The notes below the pieces were generated by a model. That model was not told where the DNA came from and searched no databases. It worked only from the letters and a program-made list of their open reading frames with translations. A stretch of DNA of 34,271 nucleotides from Actinomycetes bacterium. Lineage in GTDB: Bacteria; Actinomycetota; Thermoleophilia; Solirubrobacterales; Solirubrobacteraceae. The stretch is from the NCBI GenBank assembly GCA_021851525.1, contig JAJZDA010000013.1, positions 1-34,271 on the forward strand, in the 5' to 3' direction. Every line of letters starts with the position of its first letter. Position 1 is the first letter of the stretch. This document shows, in pieces, positions 1 to 7,540 of this stretch. A program made the position numbers and the translations under genes.

Positions 1-1201
1 GACGGTGCCCGAGGCCGTGGAGCCCGAGGAGGCGGCGGAGGAGGACGAGCGTCCCGCGCGCTCCCGCCGGCGCACCCGCGGTGGGCGCGGAGCCCGCAGT
101 GAGGAGGCCGAGAGCGAGGAGCGCGGCGGCGAGCGCGAGGGCCGCGGTGAGCGTCCGGCCCGCGGTGAGCGTCCGGCCCGCGGTGAGCGTGAGGCCCGCG
201 GTGAGCGTGAGGGCCGCGGTGAGCGTGAGGGCCGTGGTGAGCGTGAGGGCCGCGGTGAGCGTGAGGCCCGCGGTGAGCGTGAGGGCCGTGGCGAGCGTGA
301 GGGGGAGCCGGTTGAGGGCATCGTCGAGCTGCTGGCCAACGGTTCGGGCTTTCTGCGCCTGACGCCGCCGGAGCCCTCGGATGATGATGTCTACATCTCC
401 GCCGCGCAGGTCAAGCGCTGTGAGCTGGTCAACGGTGACCGCGTCAGCGGCCCGCGGCGCGCGCCACACCGCTCCGAGCGCTACCCGTCCCTGGTGCGCG
501 TGGACACGGTCAACGGTCGGCCCGCCTCGGAGCTGGCAGACCGGGGCCGCTTCGATGAGCTCCCCGGCAGCTTCCCGACCGAGCGCTTCAAGCTCGGCTC
601 GGATGACCCGACGCTGAAGGCGATCGAGTTCCTCACCCCGTTCGGGCGCGGCTCGCGCGTGGTGATCACCGGTGGTCGCTGGGCGGGCAAGTCACACGCG
701 CTGCGCGCGCTGGCACAGGCTCTGGCGGCCGAGCAGGACGTGAGCGTGTTCATCGCGCTGGCCGGAGTGCGCCCCGAGGAGATCTCCGAATGGTCGACCG
801 GTGAGCAGCGCCCCGGTGCCGCGCTCAGCTTCGCCGCCTCCGCGGACGCTCAGGACGGCGCCGTGGAGCTGGTCGTGGACCAGGCGCGCAGACTCGCGGC
901 GCGCGGTGAGAACGCGGTGGTGCTGGTTGACACGCTCGACGGCCTGCATCCCCTGGCGGCGCGCAAGCTGATGGCCTCCGCGCGCAACATCGTGGACGGT
1001 GGCTCGCTGACCGTGATCGCCACCGCAGGCCAGCCGCTGGGCGGCGAGACGACAGTCATCTCGCTGGATGAGCGGCTTGCCAGCGCGGGTCGCTACCCGG
1101 CGCTGGAGCTGGCCAGCAGCGGAACCCTGCGGCCCGAGTTGCTGGTCGGCGAAGCGGGCGCCAAGGCCATCACCAAGGAACGTGCGAAGGCGCTCAAGTA
1201 G
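1..1201 (+). CDS. Rho-family protein lacking motor residues (5'-partial)
   Basis: The frame is open at the left edge (first whole codon at base 2), so the N-terminus is missing. Residues are numbered from the GTG at base 5. Residues 40-100 are RGER-type repeats. Residues 103-172 match Rho's cold-shock-like RNA-binding domain (GSGFLR, then DDVYISAAQV). Residues 195-380 match the Rho ATPase core. Walker A keeps AGKS (K229, S230) and Walker B keeps D309. However, comparison with E. coli Rho gives V255 for catalytic E211, G313 for R269, no arginine at the R353 position and S for arginine finger R366. About 20 residues containing the Q-loop are absent after Walker B, the R-loop (EEFKGTGN in E. coli) is deleted, and the C-terminal helix is short. 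ATP-driven translocation therefore looks unlikely; RNA binding is plausible. It is probably a second, non-motor Rho paralogue. Family assignment is firm; loss of function is inferred from recalled alignment. Confidence 0.85.
   Translation, partial: TVPEAVEPEEAAEEDERPARSRRRTRGGRGARSEEAESEERGGEREGRGERPARGERPARGEREARGEREGRGEREGRGEREGRGEREARGEREGRGEREGEPVEGIVELLANGSGFLRLTPPEPSDDDVYISAAQVKRCELVNGDRVSGPRRAPHRSERYPSLVRVDTVNGRPASELADRGRFDELPGSFPTERFKLGSDDPTLKAIEFLTPFGRGSRVVITGGRWAGKSHALRALAQALAAEQDVSVFIALAGVRPEEISEWSTGEQRPGAALSFAASADAQDGAVELVVDQARRLAARGENAVVLVDTLDGLHPLAARKLMASARNIVDGGSLTVIATAGQPLGGETTVISLDERLASAGRYPALELASSGTLRPELLVGEAGAKAITKERAKALK
125..304 (+). repeat. 18-bp tandem repeat coding for RGER[EP][AG]
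   Basis: Nine consecutive 18-bp units (143-304) plus one degenerate unit (125-142) follow the consensus CGCGGTGAGCGTGAGGGC. Because 18 is divisible by three, the array is in frame and encodes a six-residue charged repeat in the Rho-like protein. Such arrays can gain or lose units by slippage without a frameshift. Confidence 0.9.
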
Positions 1202-1207
1202 GTCCGC

Positions 1208-2134
1208 TCAGTAGGCGGTGCAGCGTGACCGCGGGCGCGGCACCGCCTTGTAGGCGGCGCCCTGCCCGCGGTTCCACAGCAGCTGATCAAGCTCCGCGGG
1301 GTTCAGCCTGACGCCCGTCGCCGCAGCGGCGGCGACGATCAGCTCCGCCGCGTGCACCGCGCAGGCGCGCAGCTCCACCTCCGGGTCTGAGCCGTGCTCC
1401 AGCAGCTCGCCTCTGGCGATCGACGCCCGCAGCCCCGGCTCCAGCTCGAGCACGCCGTCCAGCGCCAGCACGTGGGGCACGAGGTTGTCGGCGAACAGCG
1501 TCAGGGAGCCGATGTCGGAGAAGCGCGCGACGCCGGCGCGCTGGAGATCCGCCGCGGTGATCTGCGCGCGCTTGAGGAACGGCACCTCGAGCCCGTGGTA
1601 GCGGGAGGTGTCGGCGAAGCAGCGCCAGCGGCGCAGCCGCGTGACCAGCTCCACGGCGGAGCCGTTGGCGGCGTCGACCAGAGCCGTGTAGGAGCCGCCG
1701 TACTCAGCCTGCAGGTGAGCGCCCATGTCCCGCAGTGAGGTGGCAAAGAGCGCCATCAGCTGGTGGCCGGGGTCCTGGTCCATGAGCGCCGCCAGCTCGG
1801 CCGGCCTGATCAGCTCGAGCTGCGCCGCTGACCAGCGGCCGTGCTCATCGAAGCGGCGCCTGATTCCGGCCGCCACGGTGCGGTAGCCGGTCGGCTGGCT
1901 GCGCTTGCGCAGCGTCGGGAACCAGCCGGAGCCGAAGTTGATCGCGTCGAGCGTGAGCCAGAAGGCGGCCTCCCGCTCACGCACGCCGCGCTCCAGCGCC
2001 GGCGCCACGCCCAGCGGGGCGGGCGCCGGCAGCGCTGCCGCGTAGGCGGGAATCGCAGCGGTGTTGATGCGCACGCTGCGGGCCTGCTCGGCGACCTGCG
2101 CGCAGGCCGCTCTGATCGCGTCGGTGATGACCAC
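1208..2134 (-). CDS. Queuosine-salvage hydrolase (QNG1/DUF2419 family)
   Basis: This 308-residue protein matches the queuosine 5'-phosphate N-glycosylase family, which releases queuine from queuosine nucleotide so the base can be reused for tRNA modification. Visible family signatures are FGSGWFP (about 67-73), PFLKRAQI in the middle, a late FADNLVPHVL followed by GVLELEPGLR, an acidic SDPEVELRA stretch, and LDQLLWNRG near the C-terminus. Length is normal for the family. I chose GTG at 2134; the frame continues upstream to an ATG at 2323, but that extension would lie antisense within the helicase gene and is low-complexity. It converges on the Rho-like gene (6 bp between stops) and diverges from the helicase gene. 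The organism may scavenge queuine as well as, or instead of, making it. Catalytic residues were not individually verified. Confidence 0.85.
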   Translation of the reverse strand: MVITDAIRAACAQVAEQARSVRINTAAIPAYAAALPAPAPLGVAPALERGVREREAAFWLTLDAINFGSGWFPTLRKRSQPTGYRTVAAGIRRRFDEHGRWSAAQLELIRPAELAALMDQDPGHQLMALFATSLRDMGAHLQAEYGGSYTALVDAANGSAVELVTRLRRWRCFADTSRYHGLEVPFLKRAQITAADLQRAGVARFSDIGSLTLFADNLVPHVLALDGVLELEPGLRASIARGELLEHGSDPEVELRACAVHAAELIVAAAAATGVRLNPAELDQLLWNRGQGAAYKAVPRPRSRCTAY

Positions 2135-2156
2135 TGTGGCCGATACCGTAGGGGTT
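2135..2156. promoter_or_regulatory. 22-bp divergent gap, queuosine salvage / helicase
   Basis: The chosen start codons of the two divergent genes (2134 leftward, 2157 rightward) are only 22 bp apart and no Shine-Dalgarno sequence is seen for either. Promoter elements must overlap the opposite coding regions, and leaderless mRNAs are possible. A later helicase start at 2184 would widen the gap to 49 bp. No clear -10/-35 pair is recognised. Confidence 0.3.
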
Positions 2157-4385
2157 ATGGCAATTGCGGTGGGCGATGCGCACATGGAGGGGCTGCTGGC
2201 CGGGCTCAATGAGCCCCAGCGCGAGGCGGTGACGCACGGCGAGGGTCCGCTGCTGGTGCTGGCCGGCGCGGGCTCCGGCAAGACCCGCGTGCTGACGCAC
2301 CGCATCGCGTATCTGATCGGCACCGGTCAGGCGCGGGCCAGTGAGATCCTCGCAATCACCTTCACCAACAAGGCCGCCGCGGAGATGCGCGGGCGCGCGG
2401 AGCTGCTGGTCGGGGCGCGTGTGCGGGCGATGTGGATCATGACCTTCCACGCCGCCTGCGTGCGGATCCTGCGCGCGCACGCGCAGCGCCTCGGTTACAC
2501 GCGTCAGTTCACGATCTATGACCAGGCGGACTCCCGCCGCCTGGTCAAGCGCTGCATGGAGGAGCAGGGAGTCGACCCCAAGCGCTTCACCCCGGCGGCC
2601 ATTCACAGCCAGATCTCCGACGCCAAGAGCCGCATGCGTGACGCCGAGAGCTACTCCCAGATGGTCGGCTCGTTCTTTGAGCGCACCGTCGCCGACGTGT
2701 ACGGCAGCTACGAGCGGGAGCTGCATCGCATGAACGCGATGGACTTCGATGATCTGCTGGTTCGCACAGTCAACGTGTTGGAGCTCTTCCCAGAGGTCCG
2801 CACCAGCTACCAGGAGGCGTTTCGCCACATCCTCGTCGACGAGTACCAGGACACCAACCCGGTGCAGTACCGCCTGCTGGAGCTGCTCACCGGCGAGCGG
2901 CGCAACCTGACTGTCGTAGGCGACCCGGACCAGAGCGTCTACGGCTTCCGCGGCGCGGACATCGGCAACATCCTGAGCTTCGAGCAGCGCTTCCCGGACG
3001 CGACCGTGATCCGGCTCGAGCAGAACTACCGCTCCACGCAGACGATCCTCGACGCGGCCAACGCGGTGATCCTGAACAACCGCGGCCGCAAGGAGAAGCG
3101 GCTGTGGACAGAGCTCGGGCAGGGCGACCCGATCCATGTCCGTGAGCTCGACGATGAGCACGCCGAGGCCCGCTTCGTGGCGGGTGAGATCGAGCGGCTG
3201 GTGGACGACGGCGCCTCCCGCAGTGAGGTGGCTGTCTTCTACCGCACCAACGCGCAGTCACGCGTGCTCGAGGACACGCTGGTGCGCGGCGAGGTCCCAT
3301 ACCAGGTGGTGGGCGGCACGCGCTTCTACGAGCGCGCCGAGATCAAGGACGCGATCGCCTACCTGACGGCGCTCGTCAACCCGCAGGACGCCGGTGCGTT
3401 CACTCGGATCGTGAACTCTCCGCGCCGCGGGATCGGCGCGACCTCCGTCGCCAGGGTGCTCTCGCAGGCCAACACCACCGGTGACCCGGTCTGGGAGGTG
3501 GCGGGCGCGCCGGAGCGGATCCCGGGGCTGGGCAGCGCCGCGGTGAAGGCGCTCACGCGCTTCATGGACACGATTCGCGCCCTGCGGGAGCGCGCGCAGG
3601 CGCAGGGCCCGGTGGCGGCGCTGCTGGGCGAGGTGCTCGAGCAGAGCGGATACCTGGAGGCGCTGCGCGCGGAGCGCACGATCGAGGCGCAGGGGCGGAT
3701 CGAGAACCTCGAGGAGCTGGTCAACGTCGCCGCGGAGTACGACTCCGCTGAGAGCGAGCAGCCGAGCCTCGGAGAGTTCCTGCAGCAGGTCTCGCTGGTG
3801 GCGGACGCCGACACCCGCGATGATGACGCCGGCCTGGTGACGTTGATGACGCTGCACAACGCCAAGGGGCTCGAGTACCCGATCGTCTTCATGATCGGCT
3901 GTGAGGACGGCATCTTCCCGCACTCACGCGCGCTGGAGGAGGGGGGCGTGGAGGAGGAGCGCCGGCTCTGCTACGTCGGGATCACGCGGGCGCAGCGTGA
4001 CCTCTACATCACCTACGCCCGCCAGCGGACCGTGTTCGGCGCGATGAACTACGCGCTGCCGAGCCGTTTCATCGCCGAGATCCCCCCGCAGCTCACCGAC
4101 CGTGAGGAGCCGCGCCCACGCGGCGCCGGCGGCTTCCGCGAGCGGCTGACCTCGTGGAGCGCCGGCGGGCAGGGCGGCTCAGCCAACCCGGCGACGGTGC
4201 GCATCGGCCCGCGTCCCGCTCAGGAGCTTCCTGACTTCCGCATGGGGGAGGAGGTGACCGACGCGAAGTTCGGCGAGGGCACGGTGATCGGCCTGGAGCC
4301 GGGCGGGATCGTGGTGGTGCGCTTCCGCCGGGACGGCTCGGAGCGCAAGCTGATGAGCCAGTACGCGAACCTCAGCCGGCGTTGA
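2157..4385 (+). CDS. pcrA: ATP-dependent DNA helicase PcrA/UvrD (SF1A)
   Basis: This 742-residue 3'-5' helicase, used in nucleotide-excision repair and removal of nucleoprotein blocks, shows the complete SF1A motif set. Walker A AGAGSGKT is near residue 37, DEYQDTNPVQY (motif II) near 227, GDPDQSVYGFRGAD (III) near 252, QNYRST (IV) near 289, TLMTLHNAKGLEYP (V) in the last third, and ERRLCYVGITRAQ (VI) after it. The tail holds the small Tudor-like domain typical of PcrA (GEEVTDAKFGEGTVIG and onward) that contacts RNA polymerase. ATG 2157 places the core directly after a short lead; ATG 2184 is an alternative, and the upstream ATG at 2061 would overlap the divergent gene. folD follows after 27 bp on the same strand. 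Confidence 0.95.
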   Translation: MAIAVGDAHMEGLLAGLNEPQREAVTHGEGPLLVLAGAGSGKTRVLTHRIAYLIGTGQARASEILAITFTNKAAAEMRGRAELLVGARVRAMWIMTFHAACVRILRAHAQRLGYTRQFTIYDQADSRRLVKRCMEEQGVDPKRFTPAAIHSQISDAKSRMRDAESYSQMVGSFFERTVADVYGSYERELHRMNAMDFDDLLVRTVNVLELFPEVRTSYQEAFRHILVDEYQDTNPVQYRLLELLTGERRNLTVVGDPDQSVYGFRGADIGNILSFEQRFPDATVIRLEQNYRSTQTILDAANAVILNNRGRKEKRLWTELGQGDPIHVRELDDEHAEARFVAGEIERLVDDGASRSEVAVFYRTNAQSRVLEDTLVRGEVPYQVVGGTRFYERAEIKDAIAYLTALVNPQDAGAFTRIVNSPRRGIGATSVARVLSQANTTGDPVWEVAGAPERIPGLGSAAVKALTRFMDTIRALRERAQAQGPVAALLGEVLEQSGYLEALRAERTIEAQGRIENLEELVNVAAEYDSAESEQPSLGEFLQQVSLVADADTRDDDAGLVTLMTLHNAKGLEYPIVFMIGCEDGIFPHSRALEEGGVEEERRLCYVGITRAQRDLYITYARQRTVFGAMNYALPSRFIAEIPPQLTDREEPRPRGAGGFRERLTSWSAGGQGGSANPATVRIGPRPAQELPDFRMGEEVTDAKFGEGTVIGLEPGGIVVVRFRRDGSERKLMSQYANLSRR

Positions 4386-4412
4386 GCGGCGCGATCGTTT
4401 AAGTTCCAGGCG

Positions 4413-5264
4413 ATGGCAGCTGAGATCATCGACGGCAAGGCGGTCGCCGCGGAGGTTCGCGCGCAGGTGGCGCGCGACGTGCAGGCATGGGTGCAGGCCG
4501 GCAACCCACAGCCTGGATTGGCGACCGTGCTGGTGGGCGAGGACCCGGCGTCCGCCGTGTACATCGCGGGCAAGCGCAGGGCCTGCACGGAGGTCGGCAT
4601 CGCCGACCTGCACCGCCACCTGCCGGCGCACAGCACCCAGCAGCAGGTGGCCGAGCTGATCTCAGAGCTCGCCGCGGACCCGGGCGTGAGCGGCATCCTC
4701 CTGCAGCTGCCGGTCCCCGGGCAGATGCAGGGCAACGAGCTGACCGCGCTGATCCCGCCGCTGAAGGACGTTGACGGCCTGACGCCGATGAGCGCCGGGC
4801 TGCTGGCCCAGGGAGCGCCGGGATTGCGCCCCTGCACGCCCGCCGGGGTGATCGCGCTGCTGGACCACGCCGGCGTGCAGATCGAGGGCGCTGAGGCCGT
4901 GGTGGTGGGGCGCTCTGACCTCGTCGGCAAGCCGGTCGCGGCGCTGCTGCTGGCGCGCAACGCGACGGTCACCGTCGCGCACTCCCGCACGCGTGATCTG
5001 GCGGCGGTGTGTGCGCGCGCGGACATCCTGATCGCCGCGGTCGGTGTGCCGAGGCTGCTCGGTGCTCAGCACGTGAAGCCCGGCGCGACCGTGATCGATG
5101 TCGGCATCAACCGCACCGACGCGGGCCTCGTGGGCGACGTGGACTTTGAGGCGGCGGCCGCCGTGGCCGGCCGGATCACCCCGGTTCCCGGCGGGGTGGG
5201 GCCGATGACCATCGCGATGCTGCTGCGCAACACGCTTTCGGCCGCGCAGCTGCAGGCGCGGTGA
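4413..5264 (+). CDS. folD: Bifunctional methylene-THF dehydrogenase/cyclohydrolase FolD
   Basis: FolD interconverts 5,10-methylene-, methenyl- and 10-formyl-tetrahydrofolate in one-carbon metabolism. The 283-residue length is standard. An early substrate-site YIAGKRRAC supplies the YxxxK catalytic pair. LLQLPVPG lies in the middle, followed by the dinucleotide-binding GRSDLVGKPVAALLL near residue 167, VIDVGINR, and the C-terminal signature PVPGGVGPMT near 258. The ATG at 4413 begins MAAEIIDGKAVA, the usual FolD N-terminus. Its TGA overlaps the GTG of the next gene, so the two are translationally coupled. Formylated folate supplies purines and initiator tRNA, which fits its place beside translation genes. 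Confidence 0.96.
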   Translation: MAAEIIDGKAVAAEVRAQVARDVQAWVQAGNPQPGLATVLVGEDPASAVYIAGKRRACTEVGIADLHRHLPAHSTQQQVAELISELAADPGVSGILLQLPVPGQMQGNELTALIPPLKDVDGLTPMSAGLLAQGAPGLRPCTPAGVIALLDHAGVQIEGAEAVVVGRSDLVGKPVAALLLARNATVTVAHSRTRDLAAVCARADILIAAVGVPRLLGAQHVKPGATVIDVGINRTDAGLVGDVDFEAAAAVAGRITPVPGGVGPMTIAMLLRNTLSAAQLQAR

Positions 5265-5797
5265 GCCTGAGCCTCTCACGGCCGCGCGCCGGCGAGTGGC
5301 TGGCCCTGCTGGGCTCCGTGGGGTTGACCGTGACCCTGTTCGCGGCGCACTGGTACGCGGCGCCCGCGCGCTTTCGCGCCTCACTGCTGGCGCTCGGTGA
5401 GCCGGTCAGCGCCAGCGGCTGGCAGACGTTCGGCTGGCTGGGCCCGCTGTGCCTGCTGGTCGGGCTCCTGGGGATCGCGGCGTTCCTGCTGGCGGCCGGG
5501 TGTGCCTCACCGGCGATGCCGGTGATCAGCGTCACGCTGCTGATGCCGTTGGCGCTGGTGCTGGTGCTGGCGCTGGCTGTGCGGGAGCTGGTAGCGCGGC
5601 CCGCGCTGCAGCTGCCGGCGGGTGCCGGCGGGCCGCTGCAGACGCTCGGCGGTGCCTACCTGGGCCTGGGCTGCGCGCTGCTGATCGCGCTCGGCGCGTG
5701 GCTGTGCCTGCGCCGTGACGCTGTGGCGCCGGGTGACGCGCCGGTGCTGATCGAGACCTTCCGGATCGGCCCGCCCTCGCCCGGGGCTGAAGCCTAG
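5261..5797 (+). CDS. Small four-helix membrane protein, function unknown
   Basis: This 178-residue protein starts with a GTG that overlaps the folD stop by four bases. It has about four hydrophobic segments: near residues 12-31, 56-80, 85-107 and 125-147. Helices 1 and 2 are separated by a loop with WYAAPARF. The last 25 residues are soluble and proline-rich. I see no enzymatic motif and no recognised family. It ends one base before gatC, so it is part of the folD-gat transcription unit. A role cannot be inferred beyond co-expression. Confidence 0.75.
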   Translation: MSLSLSRPRAGEWLALLGSVGLTVTLFAAHWYAAPARFRASLLALGEPVSASGWQTFGWLGPLCLLVGLLGIAAFLLAAGCASPAMPVISVTLLMPLALVLVLALAVRELVARPALQLPAGAGGPLQTLGGAYLGLGCALLIALGAWLCLRRDAVAPGDAPVLIETFRIGPPSPGAEA

Positions 5798-5798
5798 A

Positions 5799-6101
5799 AT
5801 GGTTGCGATGCTCGAACGGGAAACGGTGGATCACGTCGCGCGGCTGGCGCGCCTGGCGCTCAGCGACGCGGAGACCGACGTGATGGCGGTTGAGCTCTCG
5901 AAGATCCTCGACCACATCGAGGCGATCAGGACGCTCGACCTGGACGGGGTCGAGCCGACCTCGCACGTGATCGACGTGGTCAACGCGCTGCGGGCGGACG
6001 TGCCGCACCATTCGCTGCCGCGTGAGCTGGCGCTCGCCTCGGCGCCGGATCCCGTGGACGGCGGCTTCGGCGTGCCCAGCCCCGGTGCCTCCGCGCAGTG
6101 A
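5799..6101 (+). CDS. gatC: Asp-tRNA(Asn)/Glu-tRNA(Gln) amidotransferase subunit C
   Basis: GatC is the small scaffold subunit that wraps around GatA and stabilises the GatCAB complex. The 100-residue protein shows the family opening TVDHVARLARLALSDAE, the central ILDHIEAIRTLDLDGVEPTSH, and LRADVP before the short C-terminal tail. ATG 5799 gives MVAMLERE; the ATG at 5808 is an equally good start. It abuts the preceding stop and overlaps gatA by four bases, so the three subunits are made in a coupled way. Confidence 0.94.
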   Translation: MVAMLERETVDHVARLARLALSDAETDVMAVELSKILDHIEAIRTLDLDGVEPTSHVIDVVNALRADVPHHSLPRELALASAPDPVDGGFGVPSPGASAQ

Positions 6102-7540
6102 GCGACGCGCTCCTGAACCTGACGGCGGCCGCCGCGGCCGCCGCGATCCGCGCCGGTGAGCTCGACCCGGCGGAGCTCTTCGAGCTCTACCGCGAGCGTG
6201 CCGCCGCGGACTCCCTGAACGCCTTCAGCTGGCTCTGCGACGGCGCTCCCGACGCGGGCTTTGACCGCTCCACGCCGCTGGCCGGGGTGCCGCTCGGGGT
6301 CAAGGACCTGTTCTGCACCGCGGGGATCCCCACGCAATCCGGGTCCCGGATTCTCGAGGGCTACCGCCCGCCGTACACCGCCACCGTGGTCGAGCGCCTC
6401 TACGCGGCCGGCGCGACGCTGCTGGGCAAGACCCACCAGGATGAGTTCGCGATGGGCTCATCCAATGAGAACTGCGCCTTCGGGCCGGTGCTGAACCCGT
6501 GGGATCGCACGCGCGTGCCCGGAGGCTCCTCCGGCGGCAGCGCCGCCGCCGTTGCCGCCGGGCTGGTGCCCTGGGCGCTGGGCACCGACACCGGCGGCTC
6601 GATCCGCCAGCCCGCTTCGTTCTGCGGGATCGTCGGGTTGAAGCCCACCTACGGCTCCTGCTCGCGCTACGGCATGATCGCCTTCGCCTCCTCCCTTGAC
6701 CAGGCCGGACCGCTGACCCGTGACGTGAGCGACAGCGCGCTGCTGTTCTCGCACATGGTCGGGCAGGACGCCAACGACTCAACCTCGCTGGCCTTCCCCG
6801 AGCCGGTGCGGATGCCGGCGCGGCGCGAGCTGAGCGGCGTGCGCCTGGGCGTGCCCGAGGAGCTGCTGAGCGCCGACAGCGGGATTGACCAGGGGGTGCG
6901 CGAGAGCTTCGAGCAGACGCTCTCGCTGGCTCGCGGCCTCGGTGCGGTGGTCTCACCGTGCCGTCTGCCGCACGCCCCGCACGCGCTCTCCGCCTACTAC
7001 ATAGTCGCGCCCGCCGAGGCCTCCGCCAACCTCGCGCGCTTTGACGGCGTGCGCTACGGGCTGCGGGTGCCGGGCAACGGTGATCTGGAGTCGATGTACA
7101 GCGCCACCCGCGCCGCGGGCTTCGGCCCGGAGGTCAAGCGCCGCATCATGCTCGGCACCTACGCGCTCTCAAGCGGCTACTACGACGCGTACTACGGCAC
7201 CGCGCTGCGCGTCCGCACGCGGATCGCCCAGGACTTCCAGCGCGCGTTTGAGCAGTTCGACTTCATCGTCACGCCGACGGCTCCCGGCACCGCCTTCGAG
7301 CTCGGCGCGAAGTCCAGCGACCCGCTGGCCATGTACCTCAACGACTTCTGCACGGTGCCGATGTCACTGGCCGGCATCCCGGCGATCTCGATCCCGGCGG
7401 GGCTCAGCGAGGGGCTGCCGGTCGGCTTCCAGCTGGCCGGCCCGGCGTTCAGTGAGAACCGCCTGCTGGACGCCGCCTTCGCGCTGGAGCAGGCGATCGG
7501 CTTCGACGGCTCCCCGGCGCGTGCCGGAGGTCGGGCATGA
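6098..7540 (+). CDS. gatA: Asp-tRNA(Asn)/Glu-tRNA(Gln) amidotransferase subunit A
   Basis: GatA hydrolyses glutamine to supply ammonia for converting mischarged Glu-tRNA(Gln) or Asp-tRNA(Asn). The amidase-signature Ser-cisSer-Lys triad is visible: K69 in GVKDLF, S144 in GGSSGGS and S168 in DTGGSIRQPAS, with the spacing known from characterised GatA proteins. The 480-residue length is normal. GTG 6098 overlaps the gatC stop; its own stop overlaps gatB by four bases. Having GatCAB implies that at least one of Gln-tRNA and Asn-tRNA is made by the indirect route. Confidence 0.96.
   Translation: MSDALLNLTAAAAAAAIRAGELDPAELFELYRERAAADSLNAFSWLCDGAPDAGFDRSTPLAGVPLGVKDLFCTAGIPTQSGSRILEGYRPPYTATVVERLYAAGATLLGKTHQDEFAMGSSNENCAFGPVLNPWDRTRVPGGSSGGSAAAVAAGLVPWALGTDTGGSIRQPASFCGIVGLKPTYGSCSRYGMIAFASSLDQAGPLTRDVSDSALLFSHMVGQDANDSTSLAFPEPVRMPARRELSGVRLGVPEELLSADSGIDQGVRESFEQTLSLARGLGAVVSPCRLPHAPHALSAYYIVAPAEASANLARFDGVRYGLRVPGNGDLESMYSATRAAGFGPEVKRRIMLGTYALSSGYYDAYYGTALRVRTRIAQDFQRAFEQFDFIVTPTAPGTAFELGAKSSDPLAMYLNDFCTVPMSLAGIPAISIPAGLSEGLPVGFQLAGPAFSENRLLDAAFALEQAIGFDGSPARAGGRA

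Noticed and set aside
125-304. CRISPR-like array
   Set aside because: The units are contiguous with no spacers and encode protein repeats in frame.
81-362. Open frame encoding a VSVRPA-type repeat
   Set aside because: It is the 18-bp array of the Rho-like gene read in another frame; the RGER frame is the one continuous with Rho homology.
1394-2212. Rightward open frames opposite the queuosine-salvage gene
   Set aside because: They lack motifs and are antisense to a gene with clear family signatures.
2135-2323. N-terminal extension of the queuosine-salvage protein
   Set aside because: The extension is low-complexity, antisense to the helicase Walker A region, and GTG 2134 gives the family length.
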